A stretch of 64,000 bases of DNA from Bacillus fonticola (GCF_012955605.1 NZ_CP052135.1:2864711-2928710); one strand, 5' to 3'; shown: positions 1-9,020, numbered from the stretch's first letter. The notes: generated from the sequence alone by a model not told the origin. Numbers and translations are program-made.

Positions 1-355
1 GAGACAAGTTCATCCCGAGGACAGTATCGCCTTGCTCTAGTACGGTGAAGTACACGGCCATGTTTGCTTGAGCACCTGAGTGTGGCTGCACGTTGGCATG
101 CTCAGCTTGGAACAGTTCCTTCGCACGATCTCTAGCTAAGTCTTCCACCACGTCGACGTGTTCGCAACCACCGTAGTAGCGACGATTTGGGTAACCTTCT
201 GCATATTTGTTCGTTAACACGGAGCCTTGCGCTTCCATGACAGCCTCAGATACAAAGTTTTCAGAAGCAATTAACTCAATGTTTTGCTCCTGGCGTTCTT
301 TTTCATTTTGAATGGCTGCAAATACTTGTTTATCTTGTGCTTGTAAGTGTTTCAT
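1..355 (-). CDS. glyA: Serine hydroxymethyltransferase, N-terminal part (cut by window edge)
   Basis: Converts serine and tetrahydrofolate to glycine and 5,10-methylene-THF, a cytosolic PLP enzyme of one-carbon metabolism. The reverse strand from the ATG at 355 reads [20 protein letters not shown], then the family signatures [26 protein letters not shown] and [13 protein letters not shown]. About 118 residues are present; the rest, including the PLP lysine, lies before base 1. Its neighbour in B. subtilis is ywlG; here four genes and a repeat array separate them. A cre-like site lies about 80 bp upstream. Confidence 0.97.
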   Translation of the reverse strand, partial: MKHLQAQDKQVFAAIQNEKERQEQNIELIASENFVSEAVMEAQGSVLTNKYAEGYPNRRYYGGCEHVDVVEDLARDRAKELFQAEHANVQPHSGAQANMAVYFTVLEQGDTVLGMNLS

Positions 356-434
356 CCTCTGTCCCCCTCGCGATTATCCGTTCCATCTTGTTCCAACCTT
401 ATTGTATCAGAACCGTACGATTGTGGAAACGATC

Positions 435-448
435 TGCAAGCGTTTTCT
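435..448 (-). promoter_or_regulatory. Candidate CcpA (cre) site upstream of glyA
   Basis: TGCAAGCGTTTTCT matches the cre consensus TGWAANCGNTNWCA at 12 of 14 positions. It lies about 80 bp upstream of the glyA start. The match is by eye; the functional assignment is inference. Confidence 0.3.
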
Positions 449-560
449 CTTATGATGGCCAGACACCCACGCTGCTAAAGTGTTATCACAATGAATTTAT
501 TTCCACTGTGTCAAAAAAGTCTTCTCCCAGTATCCCCATGGAAATGTCGCCATAAGAGCC

Positions 561-930
561 GTTAGGGGCAGATATCCGCGGTCGGGAGAATATATCCGCG
601 GTCAGGGGCAGATATCCGCGATCGGGGGCAGATATCCGCGGTCGGGAGCTGATATCCGCGGTCAGGGGCTGATATCCGCGGTCGGGAGAATATATCCGCG
701 GTTGGGGGCAGATATCCGCGGTCAGGAGAATATATCCGCGATCAGGGGCTGATATCCGCGATCAGGAGAATATATCCGCGGTCAGGGGCAGATATCCGCG
801 GTCGGGAGAATATATCCGCGGTCAGGGGCTGATATCCGCGATCGGGGGCAGATATCCGCGGTTGGGGGCAGATATCCGCGGTCGGGAGAATATATCCGCG
901 GTCAGGGGCAGATATCCGCGGTCGGGGGAA
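561..930. repeat. 20-bp tandem array, about 18 copies (array 1)
   Basis: The core ATATCCGCG recurs at exact 20-bp steps from 571 to 911 (18 copies). Variation is confined to the linker (gtcggggcag, gtcaggagaa, atcaggggct and similar). Units are contiguous with no unique spacers, so this is not CRISPR. The array lies between the rlmN terminator and the glyA promoter region. The repeat lacks stops in several frames, which creates spurious open frames. Confidence 0.95.
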
Positions 931-932
931 CC

Positions 933-962
933 GAAAAAAACGCATCCAACTATCTGGACACG
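933..962 (-). terminator. Intrinsic terminator of the rlmN-family gene
   Basis: On the reverse strand CGTGTCCA and TGGATGCG pair around a short loop (with G-U pairs) and are followed by seven Ts. It sits 20 bp past the stop codon and directly before array 1. Confidence 0.75.
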
Positions 963-982
963 TTTCTTTCTTCACTCGGTAT

Positions 983-2068
983 TCAGCCTATTTCTTGACC
1001 TTCTCGTTTACGCGCTTTTTCCTTTTTAATCTGTTTACTTCTTAATTGCCCGCATGCAGCATCAATATCTGTTCCATGCTCTGTCCGAACGCCGCAGTTA
1101 ATCCCTTTGTCCATTAACGTTTCATAAAACTTTAAGATCGCTTTCTTCTCGCTTCTTTCGTAGTCATTATCTCCGACAGGATTATACGGAATTAGATTCA
1201 CGTACGATAGGTGACGTTTGTTACTGAGTAGTTTTGCGAGCTGCTGGGCTTCTTCGACGTGATCGTTTACATCCTTCAACAGAATGTATTCAAACGTGAT
1301 GCGGCGGTTGGTCTTTTCTAGGTAGTAGTCGACAGCCTTCATTAATTTTTCAACCGGGTAAGCTCGGTTGATTTTCATAATGCGTGTTCTAAGCTCATCA
1401 TTCGGCGCGTGCAACGATACGGCTAGGTTTACTTGCAGGTTTGTATCGGCGAATTCATAAATCTTATCTACCAGGCCACTTGTCGATACCGTAATGTGTC
1501 TCGCCCCGATGCCTAGTCCAGTTTGTGAATTCACCACATAGAGGAAGTCCATTAGATTATCGTAGTTATCAAAAGGCTCGCCAATTCCCATCACAACGAT
1601 GTGGCTCACTCTTTCATCTTTTCCGACTTCATCTAAATGCAGTTGAATTTTCATAATTTGCTCCACAATTTCTCCACTAGACAAATCCCGATGCTTTCTC
1701 AAGACACCACTGGCACAAAAGCTGCAGCCGATGTTACAGCCTACTTGCGTCGTGACACACACAGATAATCCGTAATTAAAGCGCATTAATACGGTTTCAA
1801 TTACGTTGCCATCTTGTAATTTGAATAGGAATTTAATCGTTCCATCCTTTGATTCTTGCTTAATCTCTTCCTGCAAAGTTTGTATAACAAAGTGATCCTC
1901 TAGTAGCTGAATACACTCTTTGCTCACGTTGAGCATTTCAGAGAAGTTCGTTACGCGCTTTTTATATAACCAATCCCAGACTTGAGTTGCCCGGAATTTT
2001 TTCTGTCCGTGGTCCACAAGCCATGATGTCAGCTGTTCTAAAGTCAATCCATATATTGAGTCCTTCAT
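983..2068 (-). CDS. rlmN: RlmN/Cfr-family 23S rRNA adenine methyltransferase (radical SAM)
   Basis: A radical-SAM methyltransferase that modifies A2503 of 23S rRNA (RlmN at C2, Cfr at C8). Visible: the CX3CX2C cluster at C111, C115 and C118, the conserved C104 just upstream, the MGIGEPFDN motif, and C339 in the C-terminal DIDAACGQL motif, which is the methyl-carrying cysteine of the family. Its 361 residues match RlmN length. The usual Bacillaceae rlmN lies in the yloN-prpC-prkC cluster, so this copy beside glyA may be a second paralogue. RlmN is more likely than Cfr, because the ETVLMR segment is RlmN-like. It is monocistronic with its own terminator. Confidence 0.85.
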   Translation of the reverse strand: MKDSIYGLTLEQLTSWLVDHGQKKFRATQVWDWLYKKRVTNFSEMLNVSKECIQLLEDHFVIQTLQEEIKQESKDGTIKFLFKLQDGNVIETVLMRFNYGLSVCVTTQVGCNIGCSFCASGVLRKHRDLSSGEIVEQIMKIQLHLDEVGKDERVSHIVVMGIGEPFDNYDNLMDFLYVVNSQTGLGIGARHITVSTSGLVDKIYEFADTNLQVNLAVSLHAPNDELRTRIMKINRAYPVEKLMKAVDYYLEKTNRRITFEYILLKDVNDHVEEAQQLAKLLSNKRHLSYVNLIPYNPVGDNDYERSEKKAILKFYETLMDKGINCGVRTEHGTDIDAACGQLRSKQIKKEKARKREGQEIG

Positions 2069-2196
2069 TTATTACCCTCATTTCAAAACTTTTCAATCTC
2101 ACTTAATCCTACTGAAAATGTGTGAATGTAGCAACCTGTTTGACATGGTATATAATTGTATCTATTTTTCGATCAAATTCATAGTAAGCATTGATT

Positions 2197-2225
2197 TTGA
2201 CAACTTCAACTAGGTACTGTATCTT
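2197..2225 (+). promoter_or_regulatory. Candidate sigma-A promoter for the symporter
   Basis: TTGACA at 2197-2202, a 17-bp spacer and TATCTT at 2220-2225. It implies a leader of about 100 nt before the GTG start at 2333. Confidence 0.35.
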
Positions 2226-2332
2226 ATGAAAGAGTTTCCCGACTAAATTTATAGGAATTATCATATAGTCTTAGAAAACTATTTCCTTCTACGCTTGGGA
2301 ACACTATTCATAAATAAGGGAGGTTATGTTTC

Positions 2333-3571
2333 GTGAAACCGATTTGGAGAGGTTATATCAACGCATCGCTTATTGTCAAAATTACCGTCGCTTTAGTTCT
2401 CGGCATTATCGTTGGTATTATTTTTGGCCAAGAAGCCTCTGTATTATCACCATTTGGGGATCTTTTAATTCGTTTACTTAAGTTTCTCATTATCCCGCTC
2501 ATTTTATTTACCTTAATCGTCGGCGTCAATCATACTAAGATAGGTAACTTAGGGCGCATGGGTGGAAAGGTATTTTTGTATTATTTGCTAACGTCCGCAC
2601 TCGCGATTGTCGTCGGATTAGCGGTTGCTAGCTTCTTTGATCCTGGTACTGGAATGAGTCTTGACACTGAAGAAGCATTCGAAGTACCTGATAACCCAGG
2701 TGTTACGAGTGTTCTATTAAGCATCGTACCGGATAATATTGTGACAGCTTTCAGTGAACTGAATCTGTTAGGAATTATTTTTACAGCACTCGCTTTCGGG
2801 ATTGCTATATCTTTATTGAGATCATCTAAAGAACACGCTGAATTAGGTCAACATCTATACAAAGTGGTTGACGCATTAAACGAAGCCACATTAGCTATTA
2901 TGAAGGTCATCCTACAATACGTTCCGATCGGGATCTTTGCGATGATCGCGACAACTGTCGGTAACCAAGGAATGGATACTTTACTGTCATTAGGTGACAT
3001 GATCCTCGTTCTCTATGTGGCTTTATTCGTACAGGTCGGCGTCTACATCGTCTTCATGCTGTTATCTAAAGTGAACATTGGCCAGTTTTTTGTACAGGCA
3101 CGCACACCAATGATAACTGCCTTTGTCACACAAAGTAGCTCGGGGACATTGCCACTTACGTTGAACGCTGCAAAAAACCTAGGTCTATCAAAAAGCTTAT
3201 ATGGGTTTAGCCTACCACTAGGTGCCACAGTCAACATGGATGGGGCAGCTATTCGTATTGCTGTATCAGCTGTTTTTGCGGCCAACCTTGTGGGAGATCC
3301 TTTGAGCTTTGCAGACATGTTGGTTGTCGTTTTAGTAGGAACACTCGCTTCCGTCGGTACAGCAGGGGTTCCAGGAGCAGGCATCATTATGATCGCCACC
3401 GTTTTTGCACAGCTCGGTCTGCCTATGGAAGCAGTGGGCTTACTGGTCGCTATTGATGCTATCGTTGGAATGGGTTGTACGGCCCTAAATGTTACCGGTG
3501 ATTTGGTGGGTACGTCCATCATTAATAAAACTGAAAAGCAACAAGATAACTACACCCTTTCAAACGAGTAA
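2333..3571 (+). CDS. Dicarboxylate/amino acid:cation symporter (DAACS family)
   Basis: A membrane sodium- or proton-coupled importer of glutamate, aspartate or C4-dicarboxylates. Its 412 residues are rich in hydrophobic helices. Family signatures are the serine-rich hairpin SSSGTLPLTLNAA, the following PLGATVNMDGAA motif, GTAGVPGAG of the second hairpin, and NVTGDLVGT near the C-terminus. The GTG start at 2333 is supported by GGGAGG 9-10 nt upstream. It is transcribed away from the rlmN gene and converges on the MFS gene, with a palindromic repeat between them. The exact substrate cannot be read from sequence. Confidence 0.9.
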   Translation: MKPIWRGYINASLIVKITVALVLGIIVGIIFGQEASVLSPFGDLLIRLLKFLIIPLILFTLIVGVNHTKIGNLGRMGGKVFLYYLLTSALAIVVGLAVASFFDPGTGMSLDTEEAFEVPDNPGVTSVLLSIVPDNIVTAFSELNLLGIIFTALAFGIAISLLRSSKEHAELGQHLYKVVDALNEATLAIMKVILQYVPIGIFAMIATTVGNQGMDTLLSLGDMILVLYVALFVQVGVYIVFMLLSKVNIGQFFVQARTPMITAFVTQSSSGTLPLTLNAAKNLGLSKSLYGFSLPLGATVNMDGAAIRIAVSAVFAANLVGDPLSFADMLVVVLVGTLASVGTAGVPGAGIIMIATVFAQLGLPMEAVGLLVAIDAIVGMGCTALNVTGDLVGTSIINKTEKQQDNYTLSNE

Positions 3572-3580
3572 CACATATCC

Positions 3581-3640
3581 GGTGTCAGACCCCCACTGCA
3601 GTAATACCTTAACACTTTAACGTAATGGGGGTCTGACACC
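3581..3640. repeat. GTGTCAG palindrome, copy 1
   Basis: Arms GGTGTCAGACCCCCA (3581-3595) and TGGGGGTCTGACACC (3626-3640) are perfect inverted repeats around a 30-bp spacer. The element lies between convergent genes and overlaps the last eight codons of the MFS gene, so it may also terminate transcription from both sides. Confidence 0.9.
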
Positions 3641-4846
3641 GCTAAGTGCTTCTACTACGACAGGTTGGCGTCGACCCCTCTTGACCGCTATCCCAACCAC
3701 AAACAACAACGACGTACACCCAAACACGATGACCATCCAACGGAAACCGATCGTATCTAGGAACAATCCAGTTAACAGCATGAAGATCTGAAACAAAATG
3801 TTCTCGACCATACCACGGATAGAAAAGAAACGACCGTGTAGTGATTCAGGAACTTCAGTTTGGAAAATGGTCGTGACAATCGGAAACAGTGTCCCCATTG
3901 CAAGACCGAACAGAGCGAACGTCACAAACGGCATAAGTGGCTCTCCGGCAAAATACAATGATAGATGGCTGATCGAACCAATTAAAGTGATCACCAATAA
4001 CGGACGAATACTCTTTACGTTGCTAAAGAAGCGTCTAGCAAAGTACGATCCGATAAAGACCGAAATCCCTTCAACTGTATAGAGCATCCCTTTAATTTCA
4101 GGGTTATTTTGCAGCTCACTTATTTCAATTACCATTAAGTTAAAGCCAGCAAGAAAGAAAAAGGCAGGAACGACAAGGAGAAGTCCATTAACGACCATCG
4201 GCTTTTCTTTGAGCGTCGGTAACAGTAACCGGAACGTCTGCACGAACGATTCTTTCTCTTGGCTGTTCCTCGGCTTCGGTTCATCCCCTTCAATTTTCAA
4301 GAAACACGTGGCGACAAACAACATCGCATAGGTCAAAAACGTCACAAAATACAACGAAAAAATAGTCATACTCACTAGAAGTAATCCACCTAACGCCGTA
4401 CCAATTATTCTGGCAGCAGTGAAGATGTTCATGTGAATGCCGTTCGCTGTGAGCAGCTGTTTTTTCGGAACGATCATCGGAATGACTGTCTGCATCGCTG
4501 GGTTAGCGAATGTCACGGTAATCCCAATCGTTAACGTGTACACAACCATCCACGCTACAGAGTTTTGCCAAATGGCCACGAACATAAAAAGGACCGCCAT
4601 ACACCGCGTAAAGCTTGTAATCACGAGCACCTTTTTCTTTTGAGAACGATCTATGAGGCGTCCTGCCATCGGTGCGAGAAATACTCCGACAACAAAGCCC
4701 GCTAACAAAATGAGTGCCTGTAAAAATGAGGACTCTACATTCCTTTGTAAAAACTCTAAATTTCCGATGATCCCTACCCACAAACCAATACTTGAGATGG
4801 CAACACCTGCAATAATAATTAAAAAGTTCCGATTCCATAAAGCCAT
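3617..4846 (-). CDS. MFS transporter, drug-efflux type
   Basis: A major-facilitator permease of 409 residues with about 12 predicted helices, resembling the MFS_3/macrolide-efflux group. A cytoplasmic loop after helix 2 carries GRLIDRSQKKKVL, the GxLaDrxgrkxxl motif. Start at 4846 with GGAGG about 8 nt upstream. The last seven residues (GVRPPLR) and the stop codon are encoded by palindrome copy 1, so the original C-terminus has probably been replaced or extended. Copy 2 abuts its ribosome binding site, so the gene is bracketed by repeats. The gene is absent from the B. subtilis ywlG-glyA interval, which is consistent with acquisition. Confidence 0.85.
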   Translation of the reverse strand: MALWNRNFLIIIAGVAISSIGLWVGIIGNLEFLQRNVESSFLQALILLAGFVVGVFLAPMAGRLIDRSQKKKVLVITSFTRCMAVLFMFVAIWQNSVAWMVVYTLTIGITVTFANPAMQTVIPMIVPKKQLLTANGIHMNIFTAARIIGTALGGLLLVSMTIFSLYFVTFLTYAMLFVATCFLKIEGDEPKPRNSQEKESFVQTFRLLLPTLKEKPMVVNGLLLVVPAFFFLAGFNLMVIEISELQNNPEIKGMLYTVEGISVFIGSYFARRFFSNVKSIRPLLVITLIGSISHLSLYFAGEPLMPFVTFALFGLAMGTLFPIVTTIFQTEVPESLHGRFFSIRGMVENILFQIFMLLTGLFLDTIGFRWMVIVFGCTSLLFVVGIAVKRGRRQPVVVEALSGVRPPLR

Positions 4847-4866
4847 CCGTGGTTCCTCCCTCTAAC

Positions 4867-4918
4867 GGTGTCAGACCCCCATTGTAGTAAAGCATTAACG
4901 CAGTGGGGGTCTGACACC
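4867..4918. repeat. GTGTCAG palindrome, copy 2
   Basis: Arms GGTGTCAGACCCCCA (4867-4881) and TGGGGGTCTGACACC (4904-4918) around a 22-bp spacer. It starts 6 bp upstream of the ribosome binding site of the MFS gene, so it probably lies in its leader. Confidence 0.9.
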
Positions 4919-5012
4919 CTTAACTAACTTAACTTCGAGACACGAAATAATCTTTTTTATTATACAGGATTTTACACCGAACGGAACTCTTTCTCAAAAA
5001 ATATTTCCACCC

Positions 5013-5046
5013 AAAAAAAACCCTTTACTCGTTCTAGAGTAAAGGG
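5013..5046 (-). terminator. Intrinsic terminator of the ywlG transcript
   Basis: Reverse strand: CCCTTTACTC and GAGTAAAGGG form a perfect 10-bp stem with a 6-nt loop followed by eight Ts. It ends the transcript that comes through rpiB-ywlG. Confidence 0.9.
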
Positions 5047-5066
5047 TGAAAAGATTGCTCTCTAGC

Positions 5067-5118
5067 GGTGTCAGACCCCCACCACGGTGATACTTTAACG
5101 TAGTGGGGGTCTGACACC
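5067..5118. repeat. GTGTCAG palindrome, copy 3
   Basis: Arms GGTGTCAGACCCCCA (5067-5081) and TGGGGGTCTGACACC (5104-5118). The right half encodes the last residues and stop of ywlG (GVRPPLR), exactly as copy 1 does for the MFS gene. Confidence 0.9.
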
Positions 5119-5658
5119 CACTGTGTAGACTGCTCGCTCGCCACCTATCAGTTTCGGGCGCGTTTTTGCAAAGGTAACATGTGCGTGACCTACTGTGTTC
5201 ACCTGCATGCGAACGGGTACGGCAACCGGTCGCAAATGCATACCGATTAGTGTGTCGCCCACGTCTAGTCCCGCATGTGCTTGAATCCGTTCTACGACAA
5301 CTGGATCCTTCAAATGCGTGTAGGCATAGGTTGCCATCGCCCCACCCGCTTTGCGAACAGGAATGACGGATACTTCTTCAAGTGTGTACCGCTCCATTGT
5401 CTCCCGCTCCACGACTAATGCTCTGTTAAGATGCTCACAACATTGAAAGGCCGCATGCACACCCTTTTGTTGGCAAATTTGGGCAATTGGCGTATACAGA
5501 GCTGCAGCAATTTCCTCAGTTCCTGCTGTTCCGATACGTTCTCCTGCTACTTCACTCGTACTACACCCAATGACTAGCAGTTGCCCTGTTTTTAATACGG
5601 CTTCCTCAAAGAACGCTTCCACAATCTCCGTCCAAGTTGATTGGAGAGAGTAGATCAT
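5095..5658 (-). CDS. ywlG: TIGR01440/DUF436 family protein YwlG
   Basis: A conserved cytosolic protein of unknown function, 187 residues, recognised by [20 protein letters not shown] near the N-terminus, the central [15 protein letters not shown] segment, [21 protein letters not shown] and [14 protein letters not shown]. The start overlaps the rpiB stop by 4 bp (ATGA), so the two are translationally coupled. The C-terminal GVRPPLR is encoded inside palindrome copy 3 and is identical to the tail of the neighbouring MFS protein. That indicates repeat insertion at the gene end, not common ancestry. The RpiB pairing is conserved in Bacilli but does not reveal a function. Confidence 0.9.
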   Translation of the reverse strand: MIYSLQSTWTEIVEAFFEEAVLKTGQLLVIGCSTSEVAGERIGTAGTEEIAAALYTPIAQICQQKGVHAAFQCCEHLNRALVVERETMERYTLEEVSVIPVRKAGGAMATYAYTHLKDPVVVERIQAHAGLDVGDTLIGMHLRPVAVPVRMQVNTVGHAHVTFAKTRPKLIGGERAVYTVGVRPPLR

Positions 5659-6101
5659 TGCCCGCTCTCCTCTATTTCCGTTAGCTTTTTAAGACGTTTG
5701 GCGTGGCGTCCCCCCTCATAGTCTGATTGCAACCACGTTTGGGCGATTTCCCGCGCTAGTCCCGGACCAATGACACGTTCTCCCATTGCCAACACGTTGC
5801 TATCGTTATGAGCACGCGTCATTTTCGCTGAAAATACGTCATGTACGAGTGCACAGCGGATTCCTTTTACTTTGTTAGCTGATATGCTCATCCCAATTCC
5901 TGTTCCACAAATCAAAATCCCTCGATCAAATTCACCGGATGCTACCTTTTGTGCTACCGGTAAAGCGTAATCTGGGTAATCAACAGATGTTTCACAGTCG
6001 CATCCAAAATCCTCATAAGGAATGTTTAACTCTTCTAGTAAAGAACGAATCTCTTCGCGGATGTTGATACCACCATGATCCGATGCAATAGCGACTTTCA
6101 T
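5655..6101 (-). CDS. rpiB: Ribose 5-phosphate isomerase B
   Basis: Interconverts ribose 5-phosphate and ribulose 5-phosphate in the pentose phosphate pathway. The 148-residue protein begins [11 protein letters not shown]. It has the catalytic cysteine C65 in [12 protein letters not shown]98 in [13 protein letters not shown], and ends [11 protein letters not shown]. An upstream in-frame ATG at 6107 is only 2 nt from GGGAGG, whereas 6101 has 8 nt spacing and matches the B. subtilis protein, so 6101 is preferred. It heads the rpiB-ywlG pair. Confidence 0.95.
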   Translation of the reverse strand: MKVAIASDHGGINIREEIRSLLEELNIPYEDFGCDCETSVDYPDYALPVAQKVASGEFDRGILICGTGIGMSISANKVKGIRCALVHDVFSAKMTRAHNDSNVLAMGERVIGPGLAREIAQTWLQSDYEGGRHAKRLKKLTEIEESGQ

Positions 6102-6201
6102 CGTCATCGCCTCCCTTTCTTATGTAGCTATAGTTTGGCACAATTCTTTCCGTTTATAAAGCAATGATTAGTTTGAACAAAACCGCACTTTTGAAATCGA
6201 G

Positions 6202-6239
6202 AAAAAGAGCACCTCTCCGCATCTTGCAGAAAGGTACTC
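6202..6239 (-). terminator. Intrinsic terminator of the chemoreceptor gene
   Basis: Reverse strand GAGTACCTTTC pairs with GAGAGGTGCTC (G-U pairs allowed), followed by TTTTTC. It lies just after the MCP stop codon. Confidence 0.8.
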
Positions 6240-6245
6240 CCCCAC

Positions 6246-7541
6246 TTACCGATTCAGTTGATCAATCGTTTCCTTCAACTGAGCGGCCTGTGCTTGAAGC
6301 TCCTGGGCTAACTCTTCAACAGCTCTCATTACTGCTGTTTGCTCTTCCGTTGCTGAGGCAACTTGTTGTGCTCCAGCAGAAGTCTGTTCAGCGATCGCCG
6401 CCACTTCTTGTGATTGCGACGATGTTTTTTGGATTTGTGTCATTTGTTCGTCAACGAGTGTCGAGATCATTTCCACTGCACCCGCTACGTCGTTCACGGA
6501 TTTTGTCATCGCTTCCATTGCAGAGTTCGTTTCTTCCCCTTTTTTCGCTTCACTTTGGGCAGAAGACACTTGCTCTGTAATATGTGCAACGACTTGCTTC
6601 ACTTCTCTTTGGATATTTTGTACAAGTCCTGAGATTCCTTTCACAGCTTTAGCACTCTCGTCCGCGAGCTGGCGAACCTCTTCTGCCACCACCGCGAACC
6701 CTTTCCCATGCTCGCCGGCACGTGCTGCTTCAATGGAGGCGTTTAAGGCAAGCAAATTCGTTTGCTCGGCAATATCCCCGACCATTGAAATAATTTGCTC
6801 AACCTTTCTTGCATGCTCTTCAAGCTGATGTACAGATTGCAAAGAAACTTCATGCTCCTTCGCCAAAACGGAAATCCCTTCAACTAGTGAAGAAATAACT
6901 CCACGACTCTTGCCGAGCTCCTCCACCATTCCTTGTGAAACCTCTTTTGTTGATTTCGCCTGGTGAAGTACCTCTCCAGCAATGCGTGTCACTTCTTCTA
7001 CAGAAGCTACCGTCGTCTGTACAGCTGTAGCCGAGTTTTCCGCTCCTGCTGAAATTTGTGCGATCGTTTCACTAATTGCTACCGACTGTTGTGCCGCTTT
7101 TTGTGACTCATCAGTCATCGCCAGCACTTTTTCGTTCGTATGTTGAAAGTTTGTCTCCACGTGCAAAATCATTGTACCGATGTTTGTCATCATTTTTTGT
7201 AGAGAAGCGCCTAGTGCACGAATCTCGTCATCAGTTTTTCCGATATCAATGACTTGGTCTAAATCACCCGCAGCCGCTTTCTCTGCAGCGTCCTGTAAAC
7301 GATACAATCTTCTCACAATAAAACCGGCAAAGAAATACGCTAAAATACCCGACCAAATAACCCCTAAAACAAGCGTACCTATCGTGAATAAAGTTTCTCC
7401 AACAAACGAATCTACATAATTAAATACGAAATACAAAAATAGTGCAGAAATAGAATACGTGATAAAAGAAAGTCCTAGTGTCATCCACACGAACTTTTTA
7501 CGCACGCCAGAACGAAACGCTTTCTTTTTCTCTTTTGCCAT
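6246..7541 (-). CDS. Methyl-accepting chemotaxis protein lacking an extracytoplasmic sensor domain
   Basis: A chemoreceptor-type signalling protein, 431 residues. Two membrane helices (about 17-40 and 51-76) are separated by only about 10 residues, so there is no extracellular ligand domain. A HAMP region (about 77-130) follows, then a long coiled-coil signalling domain with the conserved hairpin tip at about 258-296 ([20 protein letters not shown]). The input could be membrane state, proton or redox status, or another receptor; this is inference. It begins 23 bp after the ywlE stop and may be cotranscribed. In B. subtilis rpiB and ywlE are adjacent, so the gene is an insertion here. RBS GGAGGAGG supports the ATG. 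Confidence 0.93.
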   Translation of the reverse strand: MAKEKKKAFRSGVRKKFVWMTLGLSFITYSISALFLYFVFNYVDSFVGETLFTIGTLVLGVIWSGILAYFFAGFIVRRLYRLQDAAEKAAAGDLDQVIDIGKTDDEIRALGASLQKMMTNIGTMILHVETNFQHTNEKVLAMTDESQKAAQQSVAISETIAQISAGAENSATAVQTTVASVEEVTRIAGEVLHQAKSTKEVSQGMVEELGKSRGVISSLVEGISVLAKEHEVSLQSVHQLEEHARKVEQIISMVGDIAEQTNLLALNASIEAARAGEHGKGFAVVAEEVRQLADESAKAVKGISGLVQNIQREVKQVVAHITEQVSSAQSEAKKGEETNSAMEAMTKSVNDVAGAVEMISTLVDEQMTQIQKTSSQSQEVAAIAEQTSAGAQQVASATEEQTAVMRAVEELAQELQAQAAQLKETIDQLNR

Positions 7542-7564
7542 CCGGATTCCTCCTCCAAAGCTCC

Positions 7565-7999
7565 CTAAGCCTTGTCGAGTTTAACCGCTAGCTTTTGAAG
7601 TAATCTTTCCAGTTCAGCAAAGGTTTGCCGATACGTATCTATAGAACCCCCGTAAGGATCTGATACGCTCCCCGCTTCACCGACTGCCCCCTTTAAAGTA
7701 TAGAGCTTATCGGACATATGAGGATAGTGTGCCTGCAATAGTGCGACATGGTCTGCTGTCATGCCAATTACGTGAGTTGCCCAGACCATGTCCTCCTCGC
7801 TCAATGCTTTTGACACATGCGAAGCCGGAATGCCAGCTTCCCCTAAAACAACGACCGCATGTTCAGCGGCAGGTGCACCGTCCATCGCAAACAGCCCACG
7901 TGACCTTACCTCATACCCATTAGTTACATGTTGAAAGATTTTCTCTGCCATTGGACTTCGACAAGTGTTACCGGTACATACAAATACGATTCGTTTCAT
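7565..7999 (-). CDS. ywlE: Protein-arginine phosphatase, low-molecular-weight PTP family
   Basis: In B. subtilis YwlE removes phosphate from arginine residues marked by McsB for ClpCP degradation. The active-site loop is visible at C8-TGNTC-R14-S15. Threonine at position 12 matches the residue that gives YwlE arginine rather than tyrosine specificity. The general-acid aspartate lies in [10 protein letters not shown]. Start 7999 (MKRIVFVC) is chosen because AAGGAGG is 8 nt upstream; an in-frame upstream extension has no ribosome site. Length 144 is typical. It lies downstream of mntP and upstream of the MCP gene. Confidence 0.93.
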   Translation of the reverse strand: MKRIVFVCTGNTCRSPMAEKIFQHVTNGYEVRSRGLFAMDGAPAAEHAVVVLGEAGIPASHVSKALSEEDMVWATHVIGMTADHVALLQAHYPHMSDKLYTLKGAVGEAGSVSDPYGGSIDTYRQTFAELERLLQKLAVKLDKA

Positions 8000-8230
8000 C
8001 GTCCATGCCTCCTTACTAGTTACCCGTTCCATGTTTTCATGCTCGCGCGACGCGAGTGGGACCAGTGTTGCAACACGACGTCGCGACTTTAGCTTGGTTT
8101 CTCTAGTATACGGATATTTAGCACGATTCTAAAACAGAAGCCACTGGACATAGACACATTTTCCTACGACTTCTTTATCGACCAAACCTATTGAAAACTT
8201 TATGTATTTGAAAAAAAAGTAATCGGATAT

Positions 8231-8268
8231 ACAAAAAGAAGCTATACCCCTTACACTCACGGTATAAC
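8231..8268 (-). terminator. Intrinsic terminator of mntP
   Basis: Reverse strand GTTATACC and GGTATAGC pair around a 12-nt loop and are followed by TTCTTTTTG. It lies about 25 bp past the mntP stop. Confidence 0.75.
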
Positions 8269-8292
8269 TCCATCCTATTTGCTATGTATTTA

Positions 8293-8844
8293 CTAAGGCA
8301 GTATCAGCTTCAACCCAAACGCAAATAAAATACTCCCGCCCAATGCCTCACCATAAGAGCCTAGGAAACCTTGTACACGTTTTCCGACGAGTAAGCCTGC
8401 CCATGTTAACAATGTGGCAGCTATTCCAAAGCAGACAATCGTTAGAACCGTTTTGGCTCCATAAATACCGAGCGTTAGCCCCACGGAAAAACTGTCTAAA
8501 CTGACGCTAAAGGCATAGACAATGAGGCCAAAGCCAATCGGCTGTATGAGCGAGTCTTCTCCCTTTCGAAAGCTAGCAATAAACATTTGGATCCCAAGAA
8601 TAATGAGTAACCCTCCACCGGCATATGTTGCCACCGTACCGAATGTATCAGACAAAAAGCGCCCTGTCACCATACCTCCGAGCGGCATAATCACGTGAAA
8701 TAAGCCGACCACAATCCCAATTTTCAAAATCTGTCGTCCACGCAAAGGGAACATTCCCATTCCCAACCCAACTGAAAAGGCGTCCATCCCAAGCGCAAAC
8801 GCCATAACGGATAGCATTAAAATTTCTTGTAGCCACTCTGACAT
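8293..8844 (-). CDS. mntP: Manganese efflux pump MntP
   Basis: An inner-membrane Mn2+ exporter (DUF204 family), 183 residues, about six helices. The two internally repeated metal-site motifs are clear: [12 protein letters not shown] near residue 20 and [12 protein letters not shown] near 115. Gene order ywlC-mntP-ywlE matches B. subtilis. The leader holds a hairpin directly before AAGGAGGG, described separately. A CDF exporter of the Mn-type sequence lies 2 kb away. Confidence 0.93.
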   Translation of the reverse strand: MSEWLQEILMLSVMAFALGMDAFSVGLGMGMFPLRGRQILKIGIVVGLFHVIMPLGGMVTGRFLSDTFGTVATYAGGGLLIILGIQMFIASFRKGEDSLIQPIGFGLIVYAFSVSLDSFSVGLTLGIYGAKTVLTIVCFGIAATLLTWAGLLVGKRVQGFLGSYGEALGGSILFAFGLKLILP

Positions 8845-8854
8845 ACGAGTTCCC

Positions 8855-8888
8855 TCCTTGGACGTGCCTATAGCAACATATGCATGTC
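8855..8888 (-). promoter_or_regulatory. Hairpin abutting the mntP ribosome binding site
   Basis: Reverse strand TTGGACATGC pairs with GCACGTCCAA (one G-U) with a 14-nt loop, ending at the GGAGGG of mntP. It does not look like a complete yybP-ykoY manganese riboswitch. It could be a simple RNA control element or a terminator-like remnant. Confidence 0.4.
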
Positions 8889-9020
8889 CAAAGGGAATTA
8901 GAAGGATAGGTTGTTAGAAATTTAACTAACGAGCGTGTTAGCGATCGAATTTGGTCGCTGACTGATCTCGTCTTCTTTTGATGTGGAATAACTATATATA
9001 GAATAAACTCCAGCTGGAAA

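Noticed and set aside
405-430. PurR box upstream of glyA
   Set aside because: Only a partial CCGTACGATT resemblance and no clear second box.
742-975. Open frame across array 1 with a repeated RPRISAPDRGY-like peptide
   Set aside because: It is created by the 20-bp repeat read in three frames; no ribosome site and no independent coding signal.
2149-2165. TTGACA and TATAAT close together near 2150
   Set aside because: The spacing is only 5 bp, so it cannot be a sigma-A promoter.
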